Position numbers and translations under genes: made by a program. The notes under the pieces are model-generated. The model had not been told where the DNA came from. It searched no databases and saw only the letters and a list, made by a program, of their open reading frames with translations. From FLUQ01 sp031551515 (GTDB lineage Bacteria; Desulfobacterota; Desulfovibrionia; Desulfovibrionales; Desulfovibrionaceae), in NCBI GenBank assembly GCA_031551515.1, contig JAVBNL010000007.1:1-64000 (forward strand): a DNA stretch of 64,000 nucleotides. Direction: 5' to 3'. Positions within the stretch are counted from its first letter, which is position 1, and the number at the start of each line of letters is the position of its first letter. This document shows, in pieces, positions 15,417-23,151 of the stretch.

Positions 15417-16339
15417 TGATCAAGGGGCGTCAGTTCCGGCGGCAAGGCGCTGCCGCCCGACCCGGCCGACGCGGAAGGGCGCGCGCCCGAACCGGCCGAA
15501 CCGGCAGCGTCGGGCCGCAAAGACTGGGGCATGCCGTTAATGGTCAACAACGGCAGCTTGTCAAAGCCCAGGCGCAGCACCTCGGCCTTGTTGCGCAAAA
15601 GCCGCAGGCGCAGCAGCAACCCGTCGGCAATCGATAGGTCGTGCCCCTGGCCTTTCAAGCCTTCCGCCAGGGCTTCGGGCATATTCTTACCGCGCTTCAA
15701 GGCGCTGCGCATTCCGGCTATGGCGGCAAAATCCTCATCGCGTTCCGCCACGGGAATAAAGGCCGCGTTGCCCGCGAACACCGCTATCGCATCCCGGCAG
15801 GCCGGGCAGGAAGGTGAAAAATAAACCCGGCGCTCGGCATCGGGCTGCCCGTACAGGGTCCAGCGCCCCAGAGCTTCGGTGCCGGCCGCGCTGGCCGCGG
15901 CGAAAAACAGCGCCCCCCAGAAAAAAAGCAGCAAGGGCCGCCGCGCCGGACCGTTGAACCAGCCCTGCCGCTCGGGCCGGAGTATGAAAAACAACAGGCC
16001 GATAAAAGCGGCCGCGCCCAGGCACGAGAGGCAGGGAGCGGTCAGCAGCATCAAAAGCAGCAAGAAGCAATCGGCGATCAGGGCCAGGGCCGTCAGGGCG
16101 AAAGCCGCCCCGCGCCAGCGGCGCAGGCACAAAAGAGCCGTGAGGACAAAGAAGGCGGTGCCGACCCACCACAAGGATATGCCCCACAGCGTCACGTCGT
16201 GGAACAAACGGCAGCCCACGCTGGGGCAGGGGATATCCGTCTGCAGCGGGTCAGCCTGCAAGGCGCAGAAGGCCGCGCCCAACAGGGCGACGCAAACGCC
16301 GCCCCATGCGACCGGCGAGCGCTGCGAAGCAAAAGACAT
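15377..16339 (-). CDS. VKOR-type membrane oxidoreductase fused to a thioredoxin-like domain
   Basis: 320 aa. Residues 1 to about 165 form four or five TM helices with the vitamin-K-epoxide-reductase arrangement: a loop Cys pair (CPSVGC) and a later CxxC (CLSC) at a helix start. After the membrane part a thioredoxin-like domain carries FSPSCPACRDA, a CPAC active site. Such fusions pass electrons from substrate dithiols to quinone, doing the work of DsbB plus a partner in one chain. The C-terminal 45 residues are rich in G, S, A and P (GSAGSGARPSASAGSGG), probably a disordered tail. It overlaps the downstream YgjP-like gene by 40 bp. In an anaerobe this may drive disulfide formation with menaquinone; that is inference. 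Confidence 0.83.
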   Translation of the reverse strand: MSFASQRSPVAWGGVCVALLGAAFCALQADPLQTDIPCPSVGCRLFHDVTLWGISLWWVGTAFFVLTALLCLRRWRGAAFALTALALIADCFLLLLMLLTAPCLSCLGAAAFIGLLFFILRPERQGWFNGPARRPLLLFFWGALFFAAASAAGTEALGRWTLYGQPDAERRVYFSPSCPACRDAIAVFAGNAAFIPVAERDEDFAAIAGMRSALKRGKNMPEALAEGLKGQGHDLSIADGLLLRLRLLRNKAEVLRLGFDKLPLLTINGMPQSLRPDAAGSAGSGARPSASAGSGGSALPPELTPLDQCKEGPAPCPPAP

Positions 16340-16760
16340 GGCAACTCCGGGCTGAGAATTCGTTTCAGGGTTTTCCTATACCCTCTCCCGCCGCCAAGGT
16401 AAAGCTGAGGGCAACGCAAACAGGCCGCCATCGCGCGCCGTGATTTTTTTTTTAAAACATATTTGCGGCAAAACAAATTTTTTGCGGAAAACGCGCCTTT
16501 CGGAAAAAAAGAACAAGCGGATTGCAGGATTACAACGGCAAGGCGTTCGGACCAAACCCGGTCCGGTTCGTTTTGCGGCCTTTTCGCGTCTTTTTTGCGG
16601 CAAGGCGTTTTTTTACCCCCGCAACCCGCGCCCTCTCTTGAAGATCCACCTTGCATGCAAGATTGCGCCTGCGTATGGTGCGGGCTTGAGTATATATTTA
16701 ATCCGATGTACTTGTTGTCAGACTTCATACAACATGACCCTTTTACCAAAGGAAAAAGCA
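16340..16760. other. 421-bp divergent intergenic region
   Basis: It separates the VKOR-fusion gene (minus) and glycerate kinase (plus). An AT-rich stretch at 16441-16510 with repeated TTTTTTGCGG words, a 12-bp palindrome CTTGCATGCAAG (16650-16661), a TATATATTTA block (16691-16700) and the inverted repeat below are visible. The open frame that runs in from 16440 is not a gene extension: it lacks a ribosome-binding site and glycerate kinase aligns from 16761. Confidence 0.5.
16714..16733. promoter_or_regulatory. candidate operator before glycerate kinase
   Basis: GTTGT and ACAAC arms are separated by 10 bp, 28 bp before the ATG and just downstream of the AT-rich block. Spacing and words resemble GntR- or FadR-type operators, which often control sugar-acid genes; no regulator gene is nearby. 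Confidence 0.35.
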
Positions 16761-17912
16761 ATGCGTGTTGTGGTTGCGCCCGATTCGTACAAAGGCAGCC
16801 TGTCGGCTTTGGAAGTTGCATCGGCCATGGAACGCGGCATTTTGCGCGTCTTTCCGCAGGCGATCGTCGACAAGGTGCCCATTGCCGACGGCGGCGAGGG
16901 CACGGTCGCGGCGCTGGTGGAAGCGACAAACGGCAAGGTCATGCACTCCCCCGTGCGCGCGCCGCTGGGCGAAACCATCACCGCCCATTGGGGCATGTTC
17001 GGCGACGGCGCGACTGCGGTTATCGAGATGGCCTCCGCTTCCGGCCTGCCCCTGTTGCTGCCCGACAGGCGCGACGTGCTGAACGCCTGCACCTGGGGCA
17101 CCGGCGACCTGGTGCGCGCCGCCCTTGACGCGGGCGCAAAAACCATCATCATCGGCATCGGCGGCAGCGCCACCAACGACGGCGGCATGGGTTTCGCCAG
17201 GGCGCTGGGCGCGAAGTTTCTGGATGCGAAAGGCAACGACCTGCCCCCCGGCGGCGCTGCGCTGGCGAACCTCGCCCGCATCGACCTTTCCGACCTGGAC
17301 CCGCGTCTGGCTGAAACCGAAATCAGAGTCGCCTGCGATGTGGATAACCCGCTTTGCGGCCCGCGCGGCGCATCCGCCGTATTCGGCCCGCAAAAAGGCG
17401 CAACCCCCGAATACGTGGCCCGGCTCGACGCGGCGCTGGCCCATTACGCAACCATAGCCGCCGCCGCCACAGGCAAGCCCCAGGTTGCCGAAGCCCCCGG
17501 CGCGGGCGCGGCGGGCGGCCTGGGCGCTGCCTTCTTGTACTTTTCAAACGCCACCCTCGCGCCCGGCGTCGGCCTGGTACTGCAAGCCACGAATTTTGAC
17601 GCCAGGGTCAAAAACGCGGACCTGGTCTTTACCGGCGAAGGCCGCACCGATTTTCAGACCGCATTCGGCAAAGCGCCCGTGGGCGTCGCGGGCGCGGCCA
17701 AAAAATACGGCAAGCCGGTCATCTGCCTTTCCGGCGGGCTGGGCGACGGCGCCACGGATGTCTACGCCCACGGCATCGACGCCGTGTGCAGCATCGCGCC
17801 CGGCCCCATTTCACTGGAAGAATGCCAGAAGAACAGCGCAACGCTGGTGGAAGACGCAAGCGAACGCATCTGCCGCGTCATCAGCGCCGGGCGCGGCATA
17901 GCCGCAAAATAA
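16761..17912 (+). CDS. garK: glycerate 2-kinase
   Basis: 383 aa from ATG 16761, preceded by AAAGGAAAAAGC; the N-terminus MRVVVAPDSYKGSL is the standard start of the GarK/GlxK family. It phosphorylates D-glycerate to 2-phosphoglycerate. Other family marks: VPIADGGEGTV, GIGGSATNDGGMG, PGAGAAGGLGAA, FTGEGRTDFQT. The next gene, tartronate semialdehyde reductase, follows after 34 bp with a strong ribosome-binding site, so the pair forms the lower part of a glyoxylate, tartrate or glucarate route: tartronate semialdehyde to glycerate to 2-phosphoglycerate. No upstream carboligase or aldolase is seen here. Confidence 0.93.
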   Translation: MRVVVAPDSYKGSLSALEVASAMERGILRVFPQAIVDKVPIADGGEGTVAALVEATNGKVMHSPVRAPLGETITAHWGMFGDGATAVIEMASASGLPLLLPDRRDVLNACTWGTGDLVRAALDAGAKTIIIGIGGSATNDGGMGFARALGAKFLDAKGNDLPPGGAALANLARIDLSDLDPRLAETEIRVACDVDNPLCGPRGASAVFGPQKGATPEYVARLDAALAHYATIAAAATGKPQVAEAPGAGAAGGLGAAFLYFSNATLAPGVGLVLQATNFDARVKNADLVFTGEGRTDFQTAFGKAPVGVAGAAKKYGKPVICLSGGLGDGATDVYAHGIDAVCSIAPGPISLEECQKNSATLVEDASERICRVISAGRGIAAK

Positions 17913-17946
17913 TAATTTGTTATTATCACATCTTAGGAGGAATATC

Positions 17947-18834
17947 ATGCAGATCGGATTCATCGGACTCGGCATCATGGGCAAACCCATGAGCAAAAAC
18001 CTGCTTAAAGCGGGCTATTCCGTTCTTTGTTATGACCGCACCAAAGCGGCCGTGGACGAAGTCGTGTCCGCCGGCGGCAAAGCGGCCGCTTCCGTGGCTG
18101 AAGTGTCCAAAGCGTGCTCGATCATCATCACCATGCTGCCCAACTCGCCGCAGGTGGCCGATGTGGCCCTGGGCAAAGACGGCATCGCCGACAACGCCAA
18201 ATCGGGCACACTGCTGGTGGATATGAGCTCCATCGCGCCGCTGGCCGCCCGCGACATTCACGACGGCCTGAAGAAAAAAGGCATCCGCATGCTTGACGCC
18301 CCGGTCAGCGGCGGCGAACCCAAAGCCATCGACGGCACCCTGTCCGTAATGATCGGCGGCGCGCAGGCCGACTTTGACGAAGCCCTGCCCGTGCTGCAAA
18401 AGATGGCGGGATCCGTCGTTCGCGTGGGCGATATCGGTGCGGGCAACATCGCGAAACTGGCCAACCAGATCGTGGTGGCCGTGAACATCGCGGCTCTGGC
18501 CGAAGCCATGACCCTGGCCGCCAAGGCCGGCGCCGATCCCGAACTGGTCTATCAGGCCATTCGCGGCGGCCTGGCCGGTTCCACCGTCATGGACGCCAAA
18601 GCGCCCATGATGCTGGACCGCAACATCAAGCCCGGCTTCAAGATCAACCTGCACATCAAAGACCTGGGCAATATCATGGATACCGGCCACGGCGTGGGCG
18701 TGCCCCTGCCGCTGTCTTCCGCTGTCATGGAAATGATGCAGGCCCTGAAAGTGGACGGCATGGGCGACGCCGACCACTCCGCTCTGGTGCGCTATTATGA
18801 AAAAATCTCCAACAGCGAAGTGAAACGTAAGTAA
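17947..18834 (+). CDS. garR: 2-hydroxy-3-oxopropionate (tartronate semialdehyde) reductase
   Basis: 295 aa from ATG 17947 with TAGGAGG eight bases upstream. Reduces tartronate semialdehyde to D-glycerate with NAD(P)H. Beta-hydroxyacid dehydrogenase marks: GFIGLGIMGKPM at the dinucleotide-binding N-terminus, DAPVSGGEPKAIDG in the substrate region, and the catalytic Lys in GAGNIAKLANQ. The C-terminal helical domain has NLHIKDLGNIMD. It forms an operon with garK and ends at a strong terminator. Other family members reduce 3-hydroxyisobutyrate semialdehyde, but the garK neighbour supports the tartronate role. Confidence 0.9.
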   Translation: MQIGFIGLGIMGKPMSKNLLKAGYSVLCYDRTKAAVDEVVSAGGKAAASVAEVSKACSIIITMLPNSPQVADVALGKDGIADNAKSGTLLVDMSSIAPLAARDIHDGLKKKGIRMLDAPVSGGEPKAIDGTLSVMIGGAQADFDEALPVLQKMAGSVVRVGDIGAGNIAKLANQIVVAVNIAALAEAMTLAAKAGADPELVYQAIRGGLAGSTVMDAKAPMMLDRNIKPGFKINLHIKDLGNIMDTGHGVGVPLPLSSAVMEMMQALKVDGMGDADHSALVRYYEKISNSEVKRK

Positions 18835-18870
18835 GCAAACGAGGGGACCAGCCCTCTGCTCCCCACCAAC

Positions 18871-18900
18871 AAAAAAATCCGCGTTCGCGCGGATTTTTTT
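18871..18900 (+). terminator. terminator of the garK-garR operon
   Basis: AAAAAATCCGCG-TTCG-CGCGGATTTTTTT: a 12-bp stem with a stable TTCG tetraloop and a T7 tract. Confidence 0.9.
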
Positions 18901-18953
18901 ATAACGCGAAGTTCGCCTGACGAAGTATGAAGCCAAAATGGGCTGCCATCCGG

Positions 18954-18981
18954 TTGACACAGACGCGTCTAGGCTTACTAT
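18954..18981 (+). promoter_or_regulatory. promoter with a palindrome in the spacer, before the MATE gene
   Basis: TTGACA (18954-18959), a 16-bp spacer, TACTAT (18976-18981). The spacer contains the perfect palindrome AGACGCGTCT (18961-18970), an obvious place for a repressor to bind between the -35 and -10 boxes. Confidence 0.5.
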
Positions 18982-18996
18982 ATTTCCCATAATTCT

Positions 18997-19027
18997 CTGT
19001 GCCTCGGCGGAACCCGCCGGGGCACAG
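18997..19027 (+). promoter_or_regulatory. strong 5'-UTR hairpin before the MATE gene
   Basis: CTGTGCC-T-CGGCGG pairs with CCGCCG-G-GGCACAG around an AAC loop, giving a 13-14 bp near-perfect stem just downstream of the promoter and about 30 bp before the start codon. There is no T tract, so it is not a simple terminator; it could stabilise the mRNA or regulate it. Confidence 0.45.
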
Positions 19028-19059
19028 AATCATGTTTACCTCTAACCCCCGTGAGCGTC

Positions 19060-20469
19060 ATGCCCCCGCCGCCGTCCCACAGCACTGCCGCCGCCGTCAC
19101 CCTGCCCGGAATCACGCGAATTTCTTCGGCGGATATCTGGCGTCTGACCTGGCCCCAGGTGCTGATGATGTTCTTCCAATTTCTGGTGGGACTGACGGAT
19201 GTCTGGGTCGCGGGGCAAATTCACCGTGACGTGCAGGCCGTGCTGGGCCTTGTCACCCGCTGCCAGTTCGTGTTGCTTATCGTGGGCATCGCTGTTGCCA
19301 ACGCATCCGTCGCAGCCATGAGCCAGTCTTTGGGCGCACACCTTGAAGACCGCGCCCGGCGATACGCGGGCCTGGCCCTCAAGCTGGGCATCGCGTTCGC
19401 CTTCGCCGTGCTGGGCATCGCCCTGCTGCTACGCAAACCCCTCTTGATCGTGCTGCAAACCCCCGAAGAAATTTTGCCCATGGCGGAAAGCTTCTGGCTG
19501 GTCTTCATGGCGGCGCTGCCTTCCAACTATCTGCTGGCGCTGACCGGGGCCATGTTCCGGGCCAGAAAGATCGTGCTTATTCCGCTGGCCACATCCGCCA
19601 CGGCCTTTGCGCTCAACTGCGTCACCAGCACGGGTTTCGGCCTGGGCTGGTGGGGGCTGCCCGCGCTGGGGGCCAACGGCATCGCGGCTTCCACCTTCGT
19701 TTCCATAACCGTCATGGCTTTCGTCAACGTGGCCATCCTGATCAAGCTCGGGATACTGACCCGCAAAGCGTTCGCTCCCCTGCGCTGGGAGAAAAAAGCC
19801 CTGCCCTATCTGATCAAGGTGGCCGTGCCCGCCGGGGCCATGCAAATCTCGTGGCAGGTCGGCTATCTGGTGCTGGTGGCGGTCACGGCCTCGCTCCCTG
19901 TGGACAGCATCAACGCCATGGCGGGCATGACCGGGGGCATGTACGTCGAATCCATCTTGTTTCTGCCCGCCTTCGCCTTCAACATGACCGGTTCCATGCT
20001 GGTGGGGCATTGCCTGGGCGCGGGCGACAAAACGGAAGCCAAACGCGTGGGCTGGCGCATCATTCTTGCCGGGTCGGGCGTCATGACCCTGGCCGCCGTC
20101 TGCCTGTGGCCCTTTATCAAAGATATCGCCGCCTTTATCGTACCCGACCCCGACGCGCAGGTTCACGCCATAACCTATTTGCGCTATAACCTGCTGGCAA
20201 CGCCTTGTTCCGTGGCCAGCATGACGCTGGGCGGCATCATGACCGGCGCGGGCGCGACCATTTACAGTTTCGCCGTGTTCGGCACCGCCATTTGGGCTGT
20301 GCGTCTGCCGCTGGCCTGGCTGTTCGGGCACATTCTCTGGCACAACGCGGAAGGCGTGTTCATGGCCATGTTTCTTTCCCAGGTCTTTCAAGCGGCAGCC
20401 ATGCTCTACATTTTTCAAACCCGCGACTGGGGGCGTTTCGCCATGATCCGCCGCCACGCAAAGACATAA
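19060..20469 (+). CDS. MATE-family efflux transporter
   Basis: 469 aa from ATG 19060 (a GTG at 19051 is in frame). About twelve TM helices in two six-helix halves. The N-terminal half begins with IWRLTWPQVLMMFFQFLVGLTDVWVAGQI, the pattern of the NorM/DinF type with a membrane-embedded Asp. GAMFRARKI and GHCLGAGDKTEAKR (the second-half equivalent) are family hallmarks. It exports cationic or organic compounds by Na+ or H+ antiport. It is followed 20 bp later by the DUF2156 gene and probably co-transcribed. The promoter carries a palindrome and a leader hairpin, so expression may be regulated. Confidence 0.9.
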   Translation: MPPPPSHSTAAAVTLPGITRISSADIWRLTWPQVLMMFFQFLVGLTDVWVAGQIHRDVQAVLGLVTRCQFVLLIVGIAVANASVAAMSQSLGAHLEDRARRYAGLALKLGIAFAFAVLGIALLLRKPLLIVLQTPEEILPMAESFWLVFMAALPSNYLLALTGAMFRARKIVLIPLATSATAFALNCVTSTGFGLGWWGLPALGANGIAASTFVSITVMAFVNVAILIKLGILTRKAFAPLRWEKKALPYLIKVAVPAGAMQISWQVGYLVLVAVTASLPVDSINAMAGMTGGMYVESILFLPAFAFNMTGSMLVGHCLGAGDKTEAKRVGWRIILAGSGVMTLAAVCLWPFIKDIAAFIVPDPDAQVHAITYLRYNLLATPCSVASMTLGGIMTGAGATIYSFAVFGTAIWAVRLPLAWLFGHILWHNAEGVFMAMFLSQVFQAAAMLYIFQTRDWGRFAMIRRHAKT

Positions 20470-20489
20470 TCGCATCGTCAGGAGAAATC

Positions 20490-21380
20490 ATGACCAGCAA
20501 CCCGCCGGCTTCCTTCTCTTCTCTCTCTCTCGCCGACATGCCCCGCTATCGCGCGCTGCACGACGCCTGCCGCACCCGCGCGGCCGATTACAGTTTCACC
20601 AACCTGTGGGGCTGGGCGGAACACTACGGCCTTGAATGGCGCTTCACCGACGAACTGTGCTGGATACGCCAGACCTTACCCACGGTTCGCTATTGGGCGC
20701 CTGTGGGCAAATGGCAGGAGACGGACTGGGCCGATTGCCCGGAGCTGGCTTCCGGCATGGAATTCATCCGCGTGCCTGAAAAATTGCAAACCATGTGGGA
20801 ACAGGCTCTGCCCGGCCGCGTGGATGCCGCCGAAACGCGGGGGCAGTGGGATTACCTGTATAACGCGCAAGAGCTGGCGGCGCTTGGCGGCAACCGCTTT
20901 CACAAAAAAAAGAACCTGCTCAACCAGTTCATAAAGTTGTATCCCGACCACATCTATACGGCCATGACCCTGGATTGCGTGGAGTCGGTGCTGAAAATGC
21001 AGAAAGAGTGGTTCCACTGGCGCGAAAATGAAATGTCCGAAGCGCTGATCGCTGAAAACACGGCGGTGATGCGGGTGCTCAGCCACTGGGACCAACTGCC
21101 CGGCCTGGTGGGGGGGACGCTGATGATGCAGGGCAAGGTCATCGGCTATACCGTTGGGGAACAGCTGACCGACGACACGTTGGTGGTGCATTTTGAAAAA
21201 GGAGCCACCGATTTCAAAGGCATCTACCAGGCCATCAACTGCTTTTTCGTGCGCGACGTTGGAGACGCGTATACGTACATCAACCGCGAGCAAGACCTGG
21301 ATGACGAAGGGCTGCGCAAGGCCAAAGAGAGCTACAACCCCGTGAAGTACGTCAAAAAGAGCACAGTGAAGATACGTTGA
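20490..21380 (+). CDS. DUF2156-domain protein
   Basis: 296 aa from ATG 20490 with CAGGAGAAATC upstream; the open frame that extends left is inside the MATE gene. The family has a GNAT-like fold related to the C-terminal domain of phosphatidylglycerol lysyltransferase (MprF). Visible marks: LADMPRYRALHDACRTRAADYSFTNLWGW at the start, FHKKKNLLNQFIKLYP, and late GATDFKGIYQAINCFFVRD. There are no TM segments, so this is a soluble cytoplasmic version whose substrate is unknown. It follows the MATE transporter by 20 bp, suggesting a shared function, for example modifying a compound that is then exported; that is speculation. Confidence 0.85.
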   Translation: MTSNPPASFSSLSLADMPRYRALHDACRTRAADYSFTNLWGWAEHYGLEWRFTDELCWIRQTLPTVRYWAPVGKWQETDWADCPELASGMEFIRVPEKLQTMWEQALPGRVDAAETRGQWDYLYNAQELAALGGNRFHKKKNLLNQFIKLYPDHIYTAMTLDCVESVLKMQKEWFHWRENEMSEALIAENTAVMRVLSHWDQLPGLVGGTLMMQGKVIGYTVGEQLTDDTLVVHFEKGATDFKGIYQAINCFFVRDVGDAYTYINREQDLDDEGLRKAKESYNPVKYVKKSTVKIR

Positions 21381-21394
21381 GGCCGGTCGCGGCC

Positions 21395-21928
21395 TTATTC
21401 CATCTGAAAATCGACCTTGATTTTGTACATGCGTTTGGCGGGCAAATTGAGGATAGACACCCCCGTGGCGGCCGTGATGCTTTGCAGCACCGCCGCCACG
21501 GCGTCTTCTGAAGGGCCGATGCAGGTAAACCAGATATTGTACGCGTGGTTACGCAGATAGTTGTGGGTTACGCCCGGCTGTTCGTTCACCGCGCGGATGA
21601 AAAGATCCATCTTGTCCTGCGGCACCTTGGCCGCGCACAGCGTGCTGCGAAAGCCCAGCTTTTTCGACTGAAAATTGGCCCCGATGCGGCGTATGACGCC
21701 CCGGGCCCGCATGCCGCGCACCCGCTCAAGGCACTCTTCTTCCGGCAGGCCCACGGCCTTGCCTATGGCCGCATACGGCCTGCTTTCCAAAGGAAAACCG
21801 GACTGGATCAGGCTGAGAATCTTGCGGTCCGCCGCATCCAGCAGCGCATCAAGGGCGGCGTCCACCGCCGCGCCGTCAGGAACCGCGCCGCCGCCTTTCG
21901 CATGGGTATTCATGCGCTTCTCGGTCAT
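21395..21928 (-). CDS. ahbA: siroheme decarboxylase subunit, AhbA/AhbB family (probably AhbA)
   Basis: 177 aa from ATG 21928, with GGAGG eight bases upstream and only two bases after the ahbD stop. Lrp/AsnC-like protein of the NirD/AhbA type: a helix-turn-helix-like first half (DRKILSLIQSGFPLESRPYAAIGKAVGL) and a ferredoxin-like second half (VTHNYLRNHAYNIWFTCIG ... LNLPAKRMYKIKVDF). With its partner subunit it removes two acetate-side carboxyls of siroheme to give 12,18-didecarboxysiroheme, the first step of the siroheme route to heme. The YNIWFT form suggests the alpha (AhbA) subunit, but I cannot separate A from B with certainty. The partner gene is not in this window. Confidence 0.85.
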   Translation of the reverse strand: MTEKRMNTHAKGGGAVPDGAAVDAALDALLDAADRKILSLIQSGFPLESRPYAAIGKAVGLPEEECLERVRGMRARGVIRRIGANFQSKKLGFRSTLCAAKVPQDKMDLFIRAVNEQPGVTHNYLRNHAYNIWFTCIGPSEDAVAAVLQSITAATGVSILNLPAKRMYKIKVDFQME

Positions 21929-21930
21929 GC

Positions 21931-23151
21931 TCAACCTCCACAGGCGCCGTGCCCGCCGCAAGGTCCGCCGGGAAGGGGCTGCCCGCTCTCGCCGCACGGG
22001 CCGCGCCCGCCGGCGCCGCGTTTGGGTGTGTAATCGCAAAGCGGCTCTTCAGCCATATAATTGCCGGTCAAACTGTACGCTCTGGCCCGGCAGCCGCCGC
22101 AAACGCGGTGAAATTCGCAAGTACCGCACTTGCCCTCATAGGCCGCCTGGTCGCGGAACTGCAGAAAAGGCATGGACGAGCGCCAGATCTCGGGAAACGG
22201 CGTTTGAAACACGTTGCCGCAGTCCAGCTCAAGATACCCGCAAGGCTGCACCTGCCCCACGTGGCTGATGAAGCAAAAGCCCGTGCCGCCAAGGCAGCCG
22301 CGCGTCAACGCATCCATGCCGAAAGAATCGGGCGTCACCGGCAATCCTTCGGCTTTGGCCCGCTGGCGCATGATGCGGTAATAGTGCGGGGCGCAGGTGG
22401 CTTTCAGGTGCATGCGCGTGGTTTTGCGGAAATCATAAAACCAGTTCAGGGTTTCTTCATATTCCCGCGCGGTGATGACCTGGTCTTGCAAATCCTCCGC
22501 CCGGCCCATGGGCACCAGCAGAAAGATGTGCCAGGCGGCCGCGCCCAGACGCTCCGCCAGGCCGAATATCTCTTTGAAGTGCGGCAAATTGTCTTTGGTC
22601 ACCGTGGTGTTGATCTGAAAGGGCACCCCGGCTTCGCGCAGATAGGCTATACCCCGCAGGGCAGCGTCAAAAGAGCCCGGCTCACCCCGAAAAACGTCGT
22701 GGTACGCCGCCGTTGCGCCGTCGATGGAGACAGAACAGCGCTGAATGCCCGCTGCCGCTATCATTCGGGCGTTTTCCGCCGTGACCAGCGTGCCGTTGGG
22801 GGCCATGACCGCCCGCAGGCCCTTGTCCCGCGCGTAGGCTGCCAGCTCGTAAATGTCGGGCCGCAGCATGGGTTCGCCGCCGGTGAAGATGATAATGGGG
22901 CTGCCCACCTCAGGAAAGGTATCGATCAGCGCCTTGGCGGCGGCCGTGTCGCATTCGCCGGGATAGGGCTCGATATGGGCTTCCGCCCGGCAATGCTGGC
23001 AGGCCAGGTTGCAAGAGCGGGTAACTTCCCAGGCCACCAGGCGCAAGACCGGAGAACCGTCGGGCAAGGTTCGCGGCGCGGAACCGTCCAGGCTATGAGG
23101 ATGCCCGCCGCCCCGGCTGTGGGGGTGGCCCGGCATGGAAGGCGTCGTCAC
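21931..23151 (-). CDS. ahbD: AhbD, radical SAM heme synthase (Fe-coproporphyrin decarboxylase)
   Basis: 406 aa. Converts Fe-coproporphyrin III to heme b by oxidative decarboxylation of two propionates. Radical SAM cluster motif SCNLACQHC (Cys 47, 51, 54), then FTGGEP; the C-terminal auxiliary cluster region CGTCEFHRVCGGC and the AhbD-typical LVAWEVTRSC, DFRKTTRMHLKATCAPHYY and DALTRGCLGG are all present. Unusual are an N-terminal His/Gly stretch (MPGHPHSRGGGHPHS) and a C-terminal Gly/Cys tail (about 380-406) with three extra cysteines. The start overlaps the hemB stop (ATGA), and ahbA follows at once, so hemB-ahbD-ahbA is one translationally coupled operon. Confidence 0.92.
   Translation of the reverse strand: MTTPSMPGHPHSRGGGHPHSLDGSAPRTLPDGSPVLRLVAWEVTRSCNLACQHCRAEAHIEPYPGECDTAAAKALIDTFPEVGSPIIIFTGGEPMLRPDIYELAAYARDKGLRAVMAPNGTLVTAENARMIAAAGIQRCSVSIDGATAAYHDVFRGEPGSFDAALRGIAYLREAGVPFQINTTVTKDNLPHFKEIFGLAERLGAAAWHIFLLVPMGRAEDLQDQVITAREYEETLNWFYDFRKTTRMHLKATCAPHYYRIMRQRAKAEGLPVTPDSFGMDALTRGCLGGTGFCFISHVGQVQPCGYLELDCGNVFQTPFPEIWRSSMPFLQFRDQAAYEGKCGTCEFHRVCGGCRARAYSLTGNYMAEEPLCDYTPKRGAGGRGPCGESGQPLPGGPCGGHGACGG

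Noticed and set aside
16440..16760. Upstream extension of glycerate kinase
   Set aside because: No ribosome-binding site at the early start, and the family N-terminus begins at 16761 behind AAAGGAAAAAG.
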